A DNA stretch of 8,133 bases from Campylobacterales bacterium (GCA_026986055.1 JALSPH010000218.1:1-8133); one strand, 5' to 3'; positions 1-6,543 are shown, counted from the stretch's first letter. Numbers and translations: made by a program. Notes: generated by a model not told the origin, from the letters alone.

Positions 1-30
1 CAGAAAACGGGAGTCAAACTCTTCAGATGA
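1..30 (+). CDS. C-terminal tail of an upstream gene (partial)
   Basis: The first thirty bases read in one open frame as QKTGVKLFR followed by TGA at 28-30. That stop shares the ATGA overlap with the next gene's start, the same junction style used through the rest of the operon, which is why the frame is believed. Nine residues are too few to identify the protein. From its position before four prepilin-like genes it may be another pseudopilin or other pilus part, but this is inference from context only. Confidence 0.5.
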   Translation, partial: QKTGVKLFR

Positions 31-662
31 GACGAGGGCTTACTCTTATAGAGATGATCTTGACGATGGTGATAGTCGCTCTTGTATTCATGGTCGTTCC
101 AAAAATCATCTTCGTAACCAATAAGAGCTTCGAGACTACGATGAAAGAGGATGCACTCTTCAACGCTCTATCTCTTGGCTATATGGTGGCATCGCTCCCC
201 TGGGACGAAAACAACACCAAAAGCGACGCTATATTGGCGACAAGCTCCCCTGTCGGCGAGTATGTTTGCAGCGCTTCGAGCGGTTTTTACAGGGTCGGAG
301 GTTTCAAAGGGTCGCGCAACTGTATCGACGGGGGCGGAACTTTGGCAGCCTCACCCATAGGAAGGGAGGATGCGCTCTTTAACGATATAGACGATTATGA
401 CGCTTTCACTATAAAAACCGCAACATCCAAAGGGGCCAAGTACCTCATGTCGGTCAATGTTTCATACCTGCAGGAGCCCCCCTCCTCAAACAGCCTCGAC
501 CTCTCCTCTTTGGCTCAAGCCTCCGGCAGCGCCAATATAAAAGAGATAAAAATCTCGGTAACCAATGCGGCTGCAAATAAAAAGAGCCCTTTTAAAACGA
601 CTCTCTACTACCACTCCGCAAATCTGGGGCATATATATATCAACAAAAGGGCGTGGAGATGA
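27..662 (+). CDS. Type IV prepilin-like protein (pseudopilin, MshD-like position)
   Basis: This is a 211-residue minor pilin or pseudopilin, expected to be cleaved by a prepilin peptidase, held in the inner membrane by its N-terminal helix, and inserted into a pseudopilus. The short basic leader MRRG is followed by LTLIEM: Gly4 at -1, Leu at +1 where Phe/Met is usual, and the conserved Glu at +5 (residue 9). A hydrophobic helix follows to about residue 30. The rest is a polar periplasmic domain with exactly two cysteines (C81, C99) that could form a disulfide. The start at 27 overlaps the upstream stop as ATGA; GGGAG at 9-13 is rather distant (13 bases), so translation is probably coupled. 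Size and order (about 210, then 308, then 149 aa) resemble mshD-mshO-mshP of the Vibrio MSHA locus, but the globular part was not recognised, so the exact subclass is inference. Confidence 0.85.
   Translation: MRRGLTLIEMILTMVIVALVFMVVPKIIFVTNKSFETTMKEDALFNALSLGYMVASLPWDENNTKSDAILATSSPVGEYVCSASSGFYRVGGFKGSRNCIDGGGTLAASPIGREDALFNDIDDYDAFTIKTATSKGAKYLMSVNVSYLQEPPSSNSLDLSSLAQASGSANIKEIKISVTNAAANKKSPFKTTLYYHSANLGHIYINKRAWR
647..650 (+). promoter_or_regulatory. Ribosome binding site deciding the start of the 308-aa prepilin
   Basis: AAGG lies inside the end of the preceding gene, eight bases before ATG 659. The alternative GTG at 653 would be only two bases from it, so this site supports 659 as the start. 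Confidence 0.5.
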
Positions 663-1585
663 GGCGCGCATTTACTCTCATAGAGATAATAGTGGTCATC
701 TCCATTGCCGGAATTCTTGCCGTCGGTACATTCAAGGCTCTCGAGGCTCTCTTTGTAAGAAGCGTAAAAGCCAAGGCCGTGACGGAGCTTAGCCTCTCAT
801 CCCAAGCGCTTCTCAACCAGCTTGGAGTTTTGCTCTCGGCAAGAGTTCCGGGCAGCGCCATAGGGTACGACCCGGCTGACGGGAGTTTCGACTCTATAGA
901 GAATCTTCTTGCTTCGAAACCTGTTCTTGAGTGGTTGGGAAGCGCCGAAGAGAGTATGAAAAGAAGAGAGTACAGCGGTTTTATAGATCTAAACGCCAGC
1001 GATCCCGTCGCGAATCTCCTTTTTTCTCCAGATAGCGACGGGTCGAAGATAGATGCTTCGACAAAGCTGAAGTTTTCAACCTCTGCCGATGTATTCGCTA
1101 CAGATTTGGTAAGGCTCGTTTTTGCCGGCAGTTACGACACCGGACTCGACGGCATAACTGACGCTTTCGGGTGGCATGGAGGAGGAAGCAACAAGATACA
1201 TAAGATATCGATCTCATCCGATGGAAATATAACTCTTGGTTCAAACCCTCCTTTCATTTACGAGAAGTACTACCTGGCAGACACCGCCTATGCGGTTGCA
1301 AGAGGAGCCGACATAAACATCTCTGCACCCTGCATAACCTCACTCGGCGTGCCTGTTACGAACAACTCTCTCTTTCTGTTTTACGACTACAGGCCATGGA
1401 AGGGTGAGAGTTTCTGTGCGGACTCTTTGGGAAACGGATCGGGCGGAGCGACGCTTTTGGCTGAAGATGTTGCCGGGTTTAGGGCCGAGAGCGTAAACGG
1501 GGTTTTAAGGCTGAGTGTAGATATGGTGCGCCCTATAAGAGGTTCGACTCCCGTGCACATATCGAAGCAGAAAGGGCTCTTTTGA
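659..1585 (+). CDS. Type IV prepilin-like protein, large (PilW/MshO-like position)
   Basis: This 308-residue pseudopilin is the largest of the four. Its leader MRRA is followed by FTLIEI: Ala4 at -1, Phe +1, Glu +5 (residue 9), then a hydrophobic helix to about residue 25. Ala instead of Gly before the cleavage site is common in Campylobacterota prepilins. The soluble domain has two cysteines (C225, C253) far from the membrane helix. ATG 659 is preferred to GTG 653 because it gives the standard four-residue leader, makes an ATGA overlap with the preceding stop, and has AAGG at 647-650 eight bases upstream; the GTG would add two residues and lacks proper spacing. The length fits the PilW/MshO/GspJ-like class of minor pilins, thought to sit near the pilus tip. 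That assignment rests on size and order, not on a recognised fold. Confidence 0.85.
   Translation: MRRAFTLIEIIVVISIAGILAVGTFKALEALFVRSVKAKAVTELSLSSQALLNQLGVLLSARVPGSAIGYDPADGSFDSIENLLASKPVLEWLGSAEESMKRREYSGFIDLNASDPVANLLFSPDSDGSKIDASTKLKFSTSADVFATDLVRLVFAGSYDTGLDGITDAFGWHGGGSNKIHKISISSDGNITLGSNPPFIYEKYYLADTAYAVARGADINISAPCITSLGVPVTNNSLFLFYDYRPWKGESFCADSLGNGSGGATLLAEDVAGFRAESVNGVLRLSVDMVRPIRGSTPVHISKQKGLF
1571..1576 (+). promoter_or_regulatory. Ribosome binding site for the 149-aa noncanonical prepilin
   Basis: AAAGGG sits eight bases before ATG 1585, inside the end of the preceding gene. It favours ATG 1585 over the in-frame TTG at 1582. The stop TGA (1583-1585) and start ATG (1585-1587) share one base as TGATG, a typical termination-reinitiation junction. 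Confidence 0.5.
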
Positions 1586-2034
1586 TGAGGTCAAGGGGCG
1601 GTTTCGGGCTTTGGCAGGCGATAGCGCTCATTTTGATAGTGGGCGGCATAATGTCGGTCGCTATGCGTTATGCCAAAATCGGCGCGACTCATACGGTAGA
1701 CAGCTACACGAAAGAGCAGGCGGAGCTCTTCATGAGAAGCGCGATGGAGATAGCCCTTTTGCAGATAAGCGGACACGATAGAAGCGGCGGGTGTCTCGAT
1801 AGAGTGAGACTCCTTTCAAAAGATGGAAAGTTTATAGCCGACATCAACATCACCAGGTACTATCTGCTCAAAAATAGTACCGACCTTGCCCTTTGCGGAC
1901 CTCTTGGATATCCGATAGAGAGCGAGGAGTCCCACGGTATGGTGATGATGGAAGCGGTAGTTACGACAAACCCTGCAAATCCTAAAGTTTTGCATCCAGT
2001 AAGAGTTACGAAAAGGAGTATCCAGCGCCCATGA
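1585..2034 (+). CDS. Noncanonical minor prepilin lacking Glu+5 (PilX/MshP/GspK-like)
   Basis: This 149-residue protein looks like a minor pilin with a divergent N-terminus. After a basic leader (MRSRGG) comes FGLWQAIALILIVGG: Gly6 could be -1 and Phe7 +1, but the residue at +5 is Gln11, not Glu. A single hydrophobic helix runs to about residue 27, and the remaining ~120 residues are polar with two cysteines (C70, C104). Loss of Glu+5 is a known trait of the GspK subunit at the pseudopilus tip and occurs in PilX/MshP-like proteins, so a tip or priming role is plausible. It lies directly after the 308-aa prepilin, mirroring mshO-mshP order in Vibrio. GspK proteins are usually about twice this long, so MshP/PilX is the better comparison. 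A membrane protein unrelated to pilins cannot be fully excluded, but context argues against it. Confidence 0.75.
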   Translation: MRSRGGFGLWQAIALILIVGGIMSVAMRYAKIGATHTVDSYTKEQAELFMRSAMEIALLQISGHDRSGGCLDRVRLLSKDGKFIADINITRYYLLKNSTDLALCGPLGYPIESEESHGMVMMEAVVTTNPANPKVLHPVRVTKRSIQRP

Positions 2035-2498
2035 GAAGAGCTTTTACACTGATAGAGCTAATCTTTGTCGTGATACTCGTAGGCATACTGGGTGCGGTCG
2101 GTTCATCTCTTTACAGGCCCGACAGGGTGCTTGCAGACACAAACTACATAGCTGCGAAACTGATGCAGAGCCGTTACGAGGCGATAGGGTACGACCATAG
2201 AAACTTCGACGGAACTTTCGACTCCTCCTCTATCGGATGTATTACGATAAGCAAAAGCTCTCTGAACGATCCGCCGCAAAGAGCGGGCGGATACACCCTT
2301 TCAAAAAAGAGTCTTATAACAGTTTCCGGTCTGACGGGGAACACAATTTGCTTTGACGAGAAGGGATACCCGCATGACGGGAGCTTTTCGGACTCTTCAC
2401 TATTGCACCGAAGAGTCGATATTAATGTAAGCGATTCAAAAAATAGTTACACGATAACGGTTATGCCCTTTAGCGGATATGTGAAGATTTTAAATTAG
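2031..2498 (+). CDS. Type IV prepilin-like protein (GspH/FimT-like)
   Basis: This 155-residue pseudopilin has a textbook N-terminus: leader MRRA, then FTLIELIFVVILVGILGAV with Phe +1, Glu +5 (residue 9) and a helix to about residue 24. As in the 308-aa prepilin, Ala is at -1. The stretch after the helix (residues 35-53, containing LMQSRYEAI) resembles the amphipathic helix of GspH/FimT proteins, and the later part is beta-rich with two cysteines (C70, C107). Length is in the GspH/FimT range. In competence systems FimT-like minor pilins can bind DNA; nothing here proves that. The start forms ATGA with the previous stop, and AAGGAG lies at 2013-2018, twelve bases upstream. It is the last of the four prepilins and is followed by the only intergenic gap in the window. 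Confidence 0.87.
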   Translation: MRRAFTLIELIFVVILVGILGAVGSSLYRPDRVLADTNYIAAKLMQSRYEAIGYDHRNFDGTFDSSSIGCITISKSSLNDPPQRAGGYTLSKKSLITVSGLTGNTICFDEKGYPHDGSFSDSSLLHRRVDINVSDSKNSYTITVMPFSGYVKILN

Positions 2499-2508
2499 CG
2501 GGAATGTG

Positions 2509-3990
2509 ATGTCAAAACGGAGTGTATTCTATCTCGGTAGCGGTGCTCAGGTGTTCGAGTTCGACGGTACGGAATTTGCAGAAGCAGATTACAGGCGAGC
2601 GAAAAAAGGTTTCTGCGGTGCCGTAGTTCCCCCTTCCGAGATCCGAACGCACACTTTCAAAACTGCGGATGAGAGCGACGGTGAGCGGCTTGCGACCATT
2701 GTGGAGATAACGATGTTCGAAGCCGGAGGGCTCGATATAGAGAAAGAGTACTCCATATCATATGTAAAACATCGTTTGGATTTCGACTCCTCTTTGCTTA
2801 TAGAGGCGTTTGCCGTAGAGCGAACGAGGCTGCAGGAGCTTTACGGCGAAGCGGCCAAAAAGATCGGGCGTCTAGACCTTCTTGCCGTTCCCTATATGAT
2901 CTACGAATCTCTCTATCTTCAAGAGAGGGTTGAAAAAAACGGTGTGGATCTCTATCTTTATCTCTCCGATGATGACTCTTTCGCCGTATTGTGTAAAGAT
3001 GGAAGATATATCGCACACAGGGACCTCCCCTCTCTCGTATCTATTGCTACAAAAGCAAATGTCACCGTAGAGGTTGTAAAAGAGAGTCTAAAGAACAGAG
3101 GCTTGGATAGTGAAGCTTACGGAGCGGACGAGCTTCTTTTGCTCCAGACTCTGCAGGATACTTTTGTGAAAATTGTCGAGAGGGTAGCCCAGACGGTAAA
3201 CCACAAAAGAGGGATTTTCGGCATAAAGGGTGTCGATAGGCTCTTTTTGGATTTTGAGAGTGCGCAAATAAACGGGCTATGGGAACTTTTTGACTCTTAC
3301 GGCTTCGATGAGAGTTCCAAGGGCACGCTTGAGCCTTTCAAAACTCTTGAACCCTCGCAGCAGCATACGGGTATCGAAGCGCTCTATATTCTTACTGCGT
3401 CGCAAAAGGGTTTGGAGCTGCCCAACCTCACCTTTTTTGAAAAAAAAGAGAGTTTTTTAAAGAGCCATACCGGAAAGTTTATAGCCGTGACGGCTGCCGC
3501 ACTTGTTTTGTCGGCAGGATACGCCCTTTTGAAAGAGAGCGAGCTTGACTCTTTGGAGAGTGAAAATATGGCTATGGCTGCAAACCTAAATTCGTTGAAG
3601 AGCAGAGCGGCAGGTTTGCGCAAGGCTCTTGCCGGGGAGAAAAAGGGGCTCGAGGCGGTAGCTGCGAAGCTCAAAGAGAGCGAAGAGGCGGTAATGGCTC
3701 TTGAAGAGAGTGTCGATGCGGCGCTTTTGATAGAGGAGTCGAAGATATACAGAAGAGAGATGGCCGAAGATGTAAACAGGGCGATGGCCAAGGAGAGGCT
3801 TTTGGCCGCCTCTTTTGAACAGAACGGCTCAAAGAGGGTCGAGGTAGAGATACTAAGCAGCTATGCAGGGCGTGACCGTATAGCGAAATTTATGAAAGAG
3901 CTGCTTTCCAAAGGTTACAGAAGTGTCGGCACCGAAGCTATAAAGCTCGATGAAGATCTCTACAGCTCCAGAGTGGAGATAGTAAGATGA
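2509..3990 (+). CDS. PilM/GspL-like and PilN-like fused inner-membrane platform protein (MshI position)
   Basis: This 493-residue bitopic protein has three parts. Residues 1 to about 318 are a cytoplasmic domain whose beginning (LGSGAQVFEFDG, residues 9-20) looks like a worn actin-fold phosphate loop of PilM/GspL/MshI, without the usual acidic residue. Residues 324-341 are one membrane segment. Residues 343-405 are rich in Leu, Glu, Ala and Lys and should form a periplasmic coiled coil, followed by a small alpha/beta domain (442-493) of the PilN/GspL ferredoxin-like kind. GspL and MshI share this architecture; in type IV pilus systems it is split into PilM and PilN. Its expected job is to connect the motor ATPase in the cytoplasm to the PilO-like partner encoded next. 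ATG 2509 is preferred to GTG 2506 because GGGA at 2500-2503 is then better spaced. It overlaps the next gene as ATGA. No motif is diagnostic, so the call rests on architecture and gene order. Confidence 0.72.
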   Translation: MSKRSVFYLGSGAQVFEFDGTEFAEADYRRAKKGFCGAVVPPSEIRTHTFKTADESDGERLATIVEITMFEAGGLDIEKEYSISYVKHRLDFDSSLLIEAFAVERTRLQELYGEAAKKIGRLDLLAVPYMIYESLYLQERVEKNGVDLYLYLSDDDSFAVLCKDGRYIAHRDLPSLVSIATKANVTVEVVKESLKNRGLDSEAYGADELLLLQTLQDTFVKIVERVAQTVNHKRGIFGIKGVDRLFLDFESAQINGLWELFDSYGFDESSKGTLEPFKTLEPSQQHTGIEALYILTASQKGLELPNLTFFEKKESFLKSHTGKFIAVTAAALVLSAGYALLKESELDSLESENMAMAANLNSLKSRAAGLRKALAGEKKGLEAVAAKLKESEEAVMALEESVDAALLIEESKIYRREMAEDVNRAMAKERLLAASFEQNGSKRVEVEILSSYAGRDRIAKFMKELLSKGYRSVGTEAIKLDEDLYSSRVEIVR

Positions 3991-4607
3991 GTATCTGGCA
4001 GCAGACGGAGGAGCAGCTTGCCTCCTTTTCTCCTCTGAAGCGGTGGGGCGTTACGATTTTAGCCGCCGTAATGACGGTTGCCGGAGTCTGGTTTTTCTGG
4101 GTCGAGGATGTCGAGGCGCAGATAGAGAGTGCAGAGGCGAGGCGAACCCAGCTTGCCCGGCAGATGAGACAGGTAGATATAAGAAGAGTCTCCAAAAAGA
4201 TAGAGAGGATTAAAAAGGAGAGGCTGGCAAGCGAAGAGAAACTTTTGAAAAGTAGAGCGGCTTTCGGGTTTTTGCGTACGAAGCTCGAAAGAGTTCACAA
4301 GGTACGGTTCGACCAAAAGAGGCTTGCCGACCTGCTTGACGCTATATTGAAAAGATCCGTCGATCTCGGCATTCGTGTAAAGAGTATACAAAGCGCTCCA
4401 AAAAGCGGCGATTTGACACCGTTTTTGGAGGCCAAAAGAGAGGTCAGGGTTGAAGGAAGCGGCGATTTTGCCGATATTGTCAAGCTTACATACTTTATAG
4501 AGAGTCTCGATATGCTGGCAAAACTCGAATCTGTAAAGATCTCTTTGGATGAAGATGGACGAACGGTATTTGATATATATATCGAGACTTACGGGATGAA
4601 AAGATGA
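3987..4607 (+). CDS. PilO/GspM-like inner-membrane assembly protein (MshJ position)
   Basis: The 206-residue product has a short cytoplasmic head (1-19), one membrane helix (20-38), a long charged heptad-like helix (about 42-105) and a C-terminal alpha/beta domain (about 108-206). The end of that domain, from VEGSGDFADIVKLTYFIESL (155-174) through a beta strand to the C-terminus, fits the closing part of PilO/GspM ferredoxin-like domains. Such proteins pair with PilN/GspL through coiled coils and the ferredoxin folds, and contact PilP/GspC. Here the gene lies between a GspL/PilN-like and a PilP/GspC-like gene, with four-base ATGA overlaps on both sides and GGAG at 3975-3978 eight bases before the start. 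There are no cysteines. Length matches PilO (about 200). The family call is fairly secure by architecture and context; symbol mshJ would be positional only. Confidence 0.78.
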   Translation: MSIWQQTEEQLASFSPLKRWGVTILAAVMTVAGVWFFWVEDVEAQIESAEARRTQLARQMRQVDIRRVSKKIERIKKERLASEEKLLKSRAAFGFLRTKLERVHKVRFDQKRLADLLDAILKRSVDLGIRVKSIQSAPKSGDLTPFLEAKREVRVEGSGDFADIVKLTYFIESLDMLAKLESVKISLDEDGRTVFDIYIETYGMKR

Positions 4608-5014
4608 GCAGAGCAAGTTTTTCTTTGGCCGCTATCTTGAGCGCTACTTTGCTTTTTGGCTCGAACGGCTCTATGGAGCCGCTTTTGCAAAAGATCGAAA
4701 AACTTGAAGCTTTCACTCTCTCTTCTGCCGTTCCTATAAAGCTTTACGACCCTTTCAAAAGGGCCGCATCTTTTGTCAAAAAGGGTAAAAAGAGAGGTTT
4801 TTCAAGCTCTCCCTCTTTGCCCAGGGTTTTGGCTGTTATGAACGACAGAGCCTTCGTTAACGGCCGGTGGGTTCATGCAGGAGATAGGGTCGCCGGTTTC
4901 AAAGTAGCTAAAATAGAAGGAGATGGAGTGGTGTTCAAAAAGGGTGGAACTTTACGCTATGTTCCGGTTTTGAAGAGAAAAAGAGTATTGAAGATCAAGG
5001 ATTTTGGAGAATGA
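4604..5014 (+). CDS. Small periplasmic PilP/GspC-like connector (MshK position)
   Basis: This 136-residue protein starts with a probable signal peptide or single N-terminal helix (1 to about 19: basic start, hydrophobic core, then LFGS). A linker with a DPF motif (residues 49-51) follows, a motif often seen just before the globular part in PilP and GspC relatives. Residues 73-117 form a small beta domain containing AFVNGRWVHAGDRVAGFKV, which matches the 'x-V-N-G-x-x-V-x-x-G-D-x-V-x-G-x-x-V' pattern of GspC homology-region and MshK proteins. The C-terminus is basic. PilP/GspC proteins bind the N-terminal domains of the secretin and so bridge the inner and outer membranes, consistent with the secretin gene following directly (ATGA overlap). 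No lipobox is seen, unlike classic PilP lipoproteins. The corresponding position in Campylobacter cts loci is taken by a small gene as well. Confidence 0.75.
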   Translation: MSRASFSLAAILSATLLFGSNGSMEPLLQKIEKLEAFTLSSAVPIKLYDPFKRAASFVKKGKKRGFSSSPSLPRVLAVMNDRAFVNGRWVHAGDRVAGFKVAKIEGDGVVFKKGGTLRYVPVLKRKRVLKIKDFGE

Positions 5015-6543
5015 GACGCATAATAGCCGCACTTTTGTGTTCGACACTGCTTCTTTTCGGCTCTACGGAGTGTGAGAGTAAACTCTTCAGCTTCAAAACA
5101 GGAAATGCACACGGCTCCGTGACACTCTACGATGTCTTGGAAAATCTCGCGGATACCTGTAAATTCAGCGTGATGTTTTCCGACAGTGAAGTGAAAAAGG
5201 TTCTAAAAACACCTCTTAAGATCGTTTACATAAAAGATTACACACTCGAAGATATGTTTCGCTTCATTTTCGACGACCACAATATGTTTTACAGTTACGA
5301 TGAAGATAGAAATGTGCTTAGAGTCTCCTATATAGAGACGAAATCTTTCCATATAGACTACGTAAATCTTAGTGAACTCAAAACAGAATCGGTCAAATCG
5401 ATCACGGTAGGAGCTTCGGGAGGGCAGAGCGGAAGCTACGGTTCGAGCGGAGCTTACGGCTCTACCGGCACTACGGGTAGATCCGGAAGCGGGTACAACC
5501 GCTCCGGAAGCGGCGACAACTCGGACTACACGACTATCAAGACGGTAACGGAGTTCAATTTCTGGAGCGATTTGAAGCATCAGATAGATGCCATTTTGCA
5601 GCGTGACGAAGATATGCACACCGTAAGGAGCAAGGCACTCGTGAACAACGAGGCGGGAATAGTCACCGTAACCGGAACCAAGAGGCAGATCGCGCGCGTC
5701 GAAAAGTATATAGAGCAGATCATGGGGCGTCTGCATAAGCAGATAATGCTCGAAGCGAGACTGGTCGAGCTGCGTTACAACGATAGAAACACTACCGGCG
5801 TCGACTGGAGCCGTTTTGACATCTCTTTGAAAGGTGAGATCTCCGATACGTACGAGAGGGGGGCTGCGGCTCTTACGAAACGCCCCTTCTACTCTTTCAG
5901 CTACAACTTCACGATGGATGGCCTTTTGGATTTCCTGCAGCGCTACGGCGACGTAAACACCATATCGAACCCGAAAATCATGACTCTGAACAACCAGCCC
6001 GCCGTGATCAACGTAGGAGATCAGATAAACTACAAGTATCAAACCGGTGCCATAACCACTACGACTACCGGTAATCCGGTCGGAACGAACACATATCAGC
6101 TCGGTTCCGTGTTTGTAGGGTTGACTCTGAATATCGTACCGGAGGTTACGGATGACGGTTTTATCATATTGAGAGTCAACCCCGTCGTGAGCGAAATGTT
6201 GCAAGATAACGCCGCCGCCGGTACGACCTACCAGACACAACCCGTAACGACGGACCAGAGTGTACGCTCGATGCCGCCCGATGTGAAGATAAAGCAGCTT
6301 ACGTCGATCGTGAAGGTAAAAAACGGGAACAAAGTGATAATAGGCGGACTCATAAGCAACCGCAGATACTCGACAAACACCAAAGTTCCTCTGCTCGGCG
6401 ATCTGCCCCTTTTGGGCGGAGCCTTCAGCCATAGAGGCGAAGAGAGCCAGAAGGTGGAGCTTATAATCATTCTGACTCCGAAGATCGTCGACGGAACATC
6501 TTTCCCTACCATCGACGATGCGCTGCAGATGGGAGCTATGTAG
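5011..6543 (+). CDS. mshL: Outer-membrane secretin, MshL/CtsD type
   Basis: This 510-residue secretin forms the gated ring channel in the outer membrane through which the pseudopilus or its cargo passes. A signal peptide covers about residues 1-18. Residues 25-110 are an STN/N0-type domain; 134-172 are a Gly/Ser/Tyr-rich linker; 186-240 an N1-like domain (with VNNEAGIVTVTGTKRQIARV, 211-230); and 243-495 the secretin core. Core hallmarks are PKIMTLNNQPAVINVGDQ (321-338), VKVKNGNKVIIGGL (434-447) and the signature VPLLGDLPLLGGAF (459-472), then a strand LIIILTPKIV. A Thr-rich loop at 346-362 lies where the gate is expected. No lipobox and no pilotin gene were seen. Two cysteines (C21, C50) remain after signal cleavage. 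The neighbours and the relatively short N-terminal region fit MshL of MSHA pili and CtsD of Campylobacter transformation, not GspD of classical type II secretion, which is longer. Confidence 0.95.
   Translation: MRRIIAALLCSTLLLFGSTECESKLFSFKTGNAHGSVTLYDVLENLADTCKFSVMFSDSEVKKVLKTPLKIVYIKDYTLEDMFRFIFDDHNMFYSYDEDRNVLRVSYIETKSFHIDYVNLSELKTESVKSITVGASGGQSGSYGSSGAYGSTGTTGRSGSGYNRSGSGDNSDYTTIKTVTEFNFWSDLKHQIDAILQRDEDMHTVRSKALVNNEAGIVTVTGTKRQIARVEKYIEQIMGRLHKQIMLEARLVELRYNDRNTTGVDWSRFDISLKGEISDTYERGAAALTKRPFYSFSYNFTMDGLLDFLQRYGDVNTISNPKIMTLNNQPAVINVGDQINYKYQTGAITTTTTGNPVGTNTYQLGSVFVGLTLNIVPEVTDDGFIILRVNPVVSEMLQDNAAAGTTYQTQPVTTDQSVRSMPPDVKIKQLTSIVKVKNGNKVIIGGLISNRRYSTNTKVPLLGDLPLLGGAFSHRGEESQKVELIIILTPKIVDGTSFPTIDDALQMGAM
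5410..5526 (+). repeat. Gly/Ser-rich low-complexity coding repeat in the secretin
   Basis: This stretch encodes secretin residues 134-172, composed almost only of Gly, Ser, Thr, Tyr and Asn. It contains imperfect units such as SYGSSGA/YGSTG and a seven-residue repeat SGSGYNR/SGSGDNS. At DNA level TCCGGAAGCGG occurs at 5482-5492 and again at 5503-5513, exactly 21 bases apart, so the repeat is in frame and could expand or contract by whole codons. It is best read as a flexible linker between the N0 and N1 domains. Confidence 0.7.
6531..6535 (+). promoter_or_regulatory. Ribosome binding site for the AAA ATPase gene
   Basis: GGGAG lies inside the last codons of the secretin gene, eight bases before ATG 6544. 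It is well placed and fixes the start immediately after the secretin stop TAG, with no base between them. Confidence 0.6.

Noticed and set aside
16..26. Eleven-base direct repeat AAACTCTTCAG at 16-26 and 5080-5090.
   Set aside because: Several 11-base matches are expected by chance in 8 kb, and both copies are ordinary coding sequence.
631..640. Alternating TA tract, with a similar palindromic one at 4572-4583, each about 20 bases before an ATGA junction.
   Set aside because: Both encode Ile-Tyr strands at protein ends (HIYIN, DIYIE) in a genome that favours ATA and TAT codons, so no regulatory meaning is needed.
653..658. GTG 653 as start of the 308-aa prepilin.
   Set aside because: ATG 659 gives the usual four-residue prepilin leader, the ATGA overlap and a better spaced ribosome binding site.
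2499..2508. The only intergenic gap, considered as a promoter or terminator site.
   Set aside because: Ten bases are too few for a promoter or hairpin terminator, and the sequence holds only part of a ribosome binding site.
3384..3791. Minus-strand frame of 135 codons rich in Ser, Ala, Leu and Phe, looking like a membrane protein.
   Set aside because: It is the reverse complement of the Lys/Glu/Ala-rich coiled-coil region of the platform protein, which produces such hydrophobic-looking shadows.
4059..4616. Minus-strand frame of 185 codons opposite the PilO-like gene.
   Set aside because: The plus-strand gene has a membrane helix, coiled coil and ferredoxin-like end and overlaps both neighbours properly; the antisense frame has no support.
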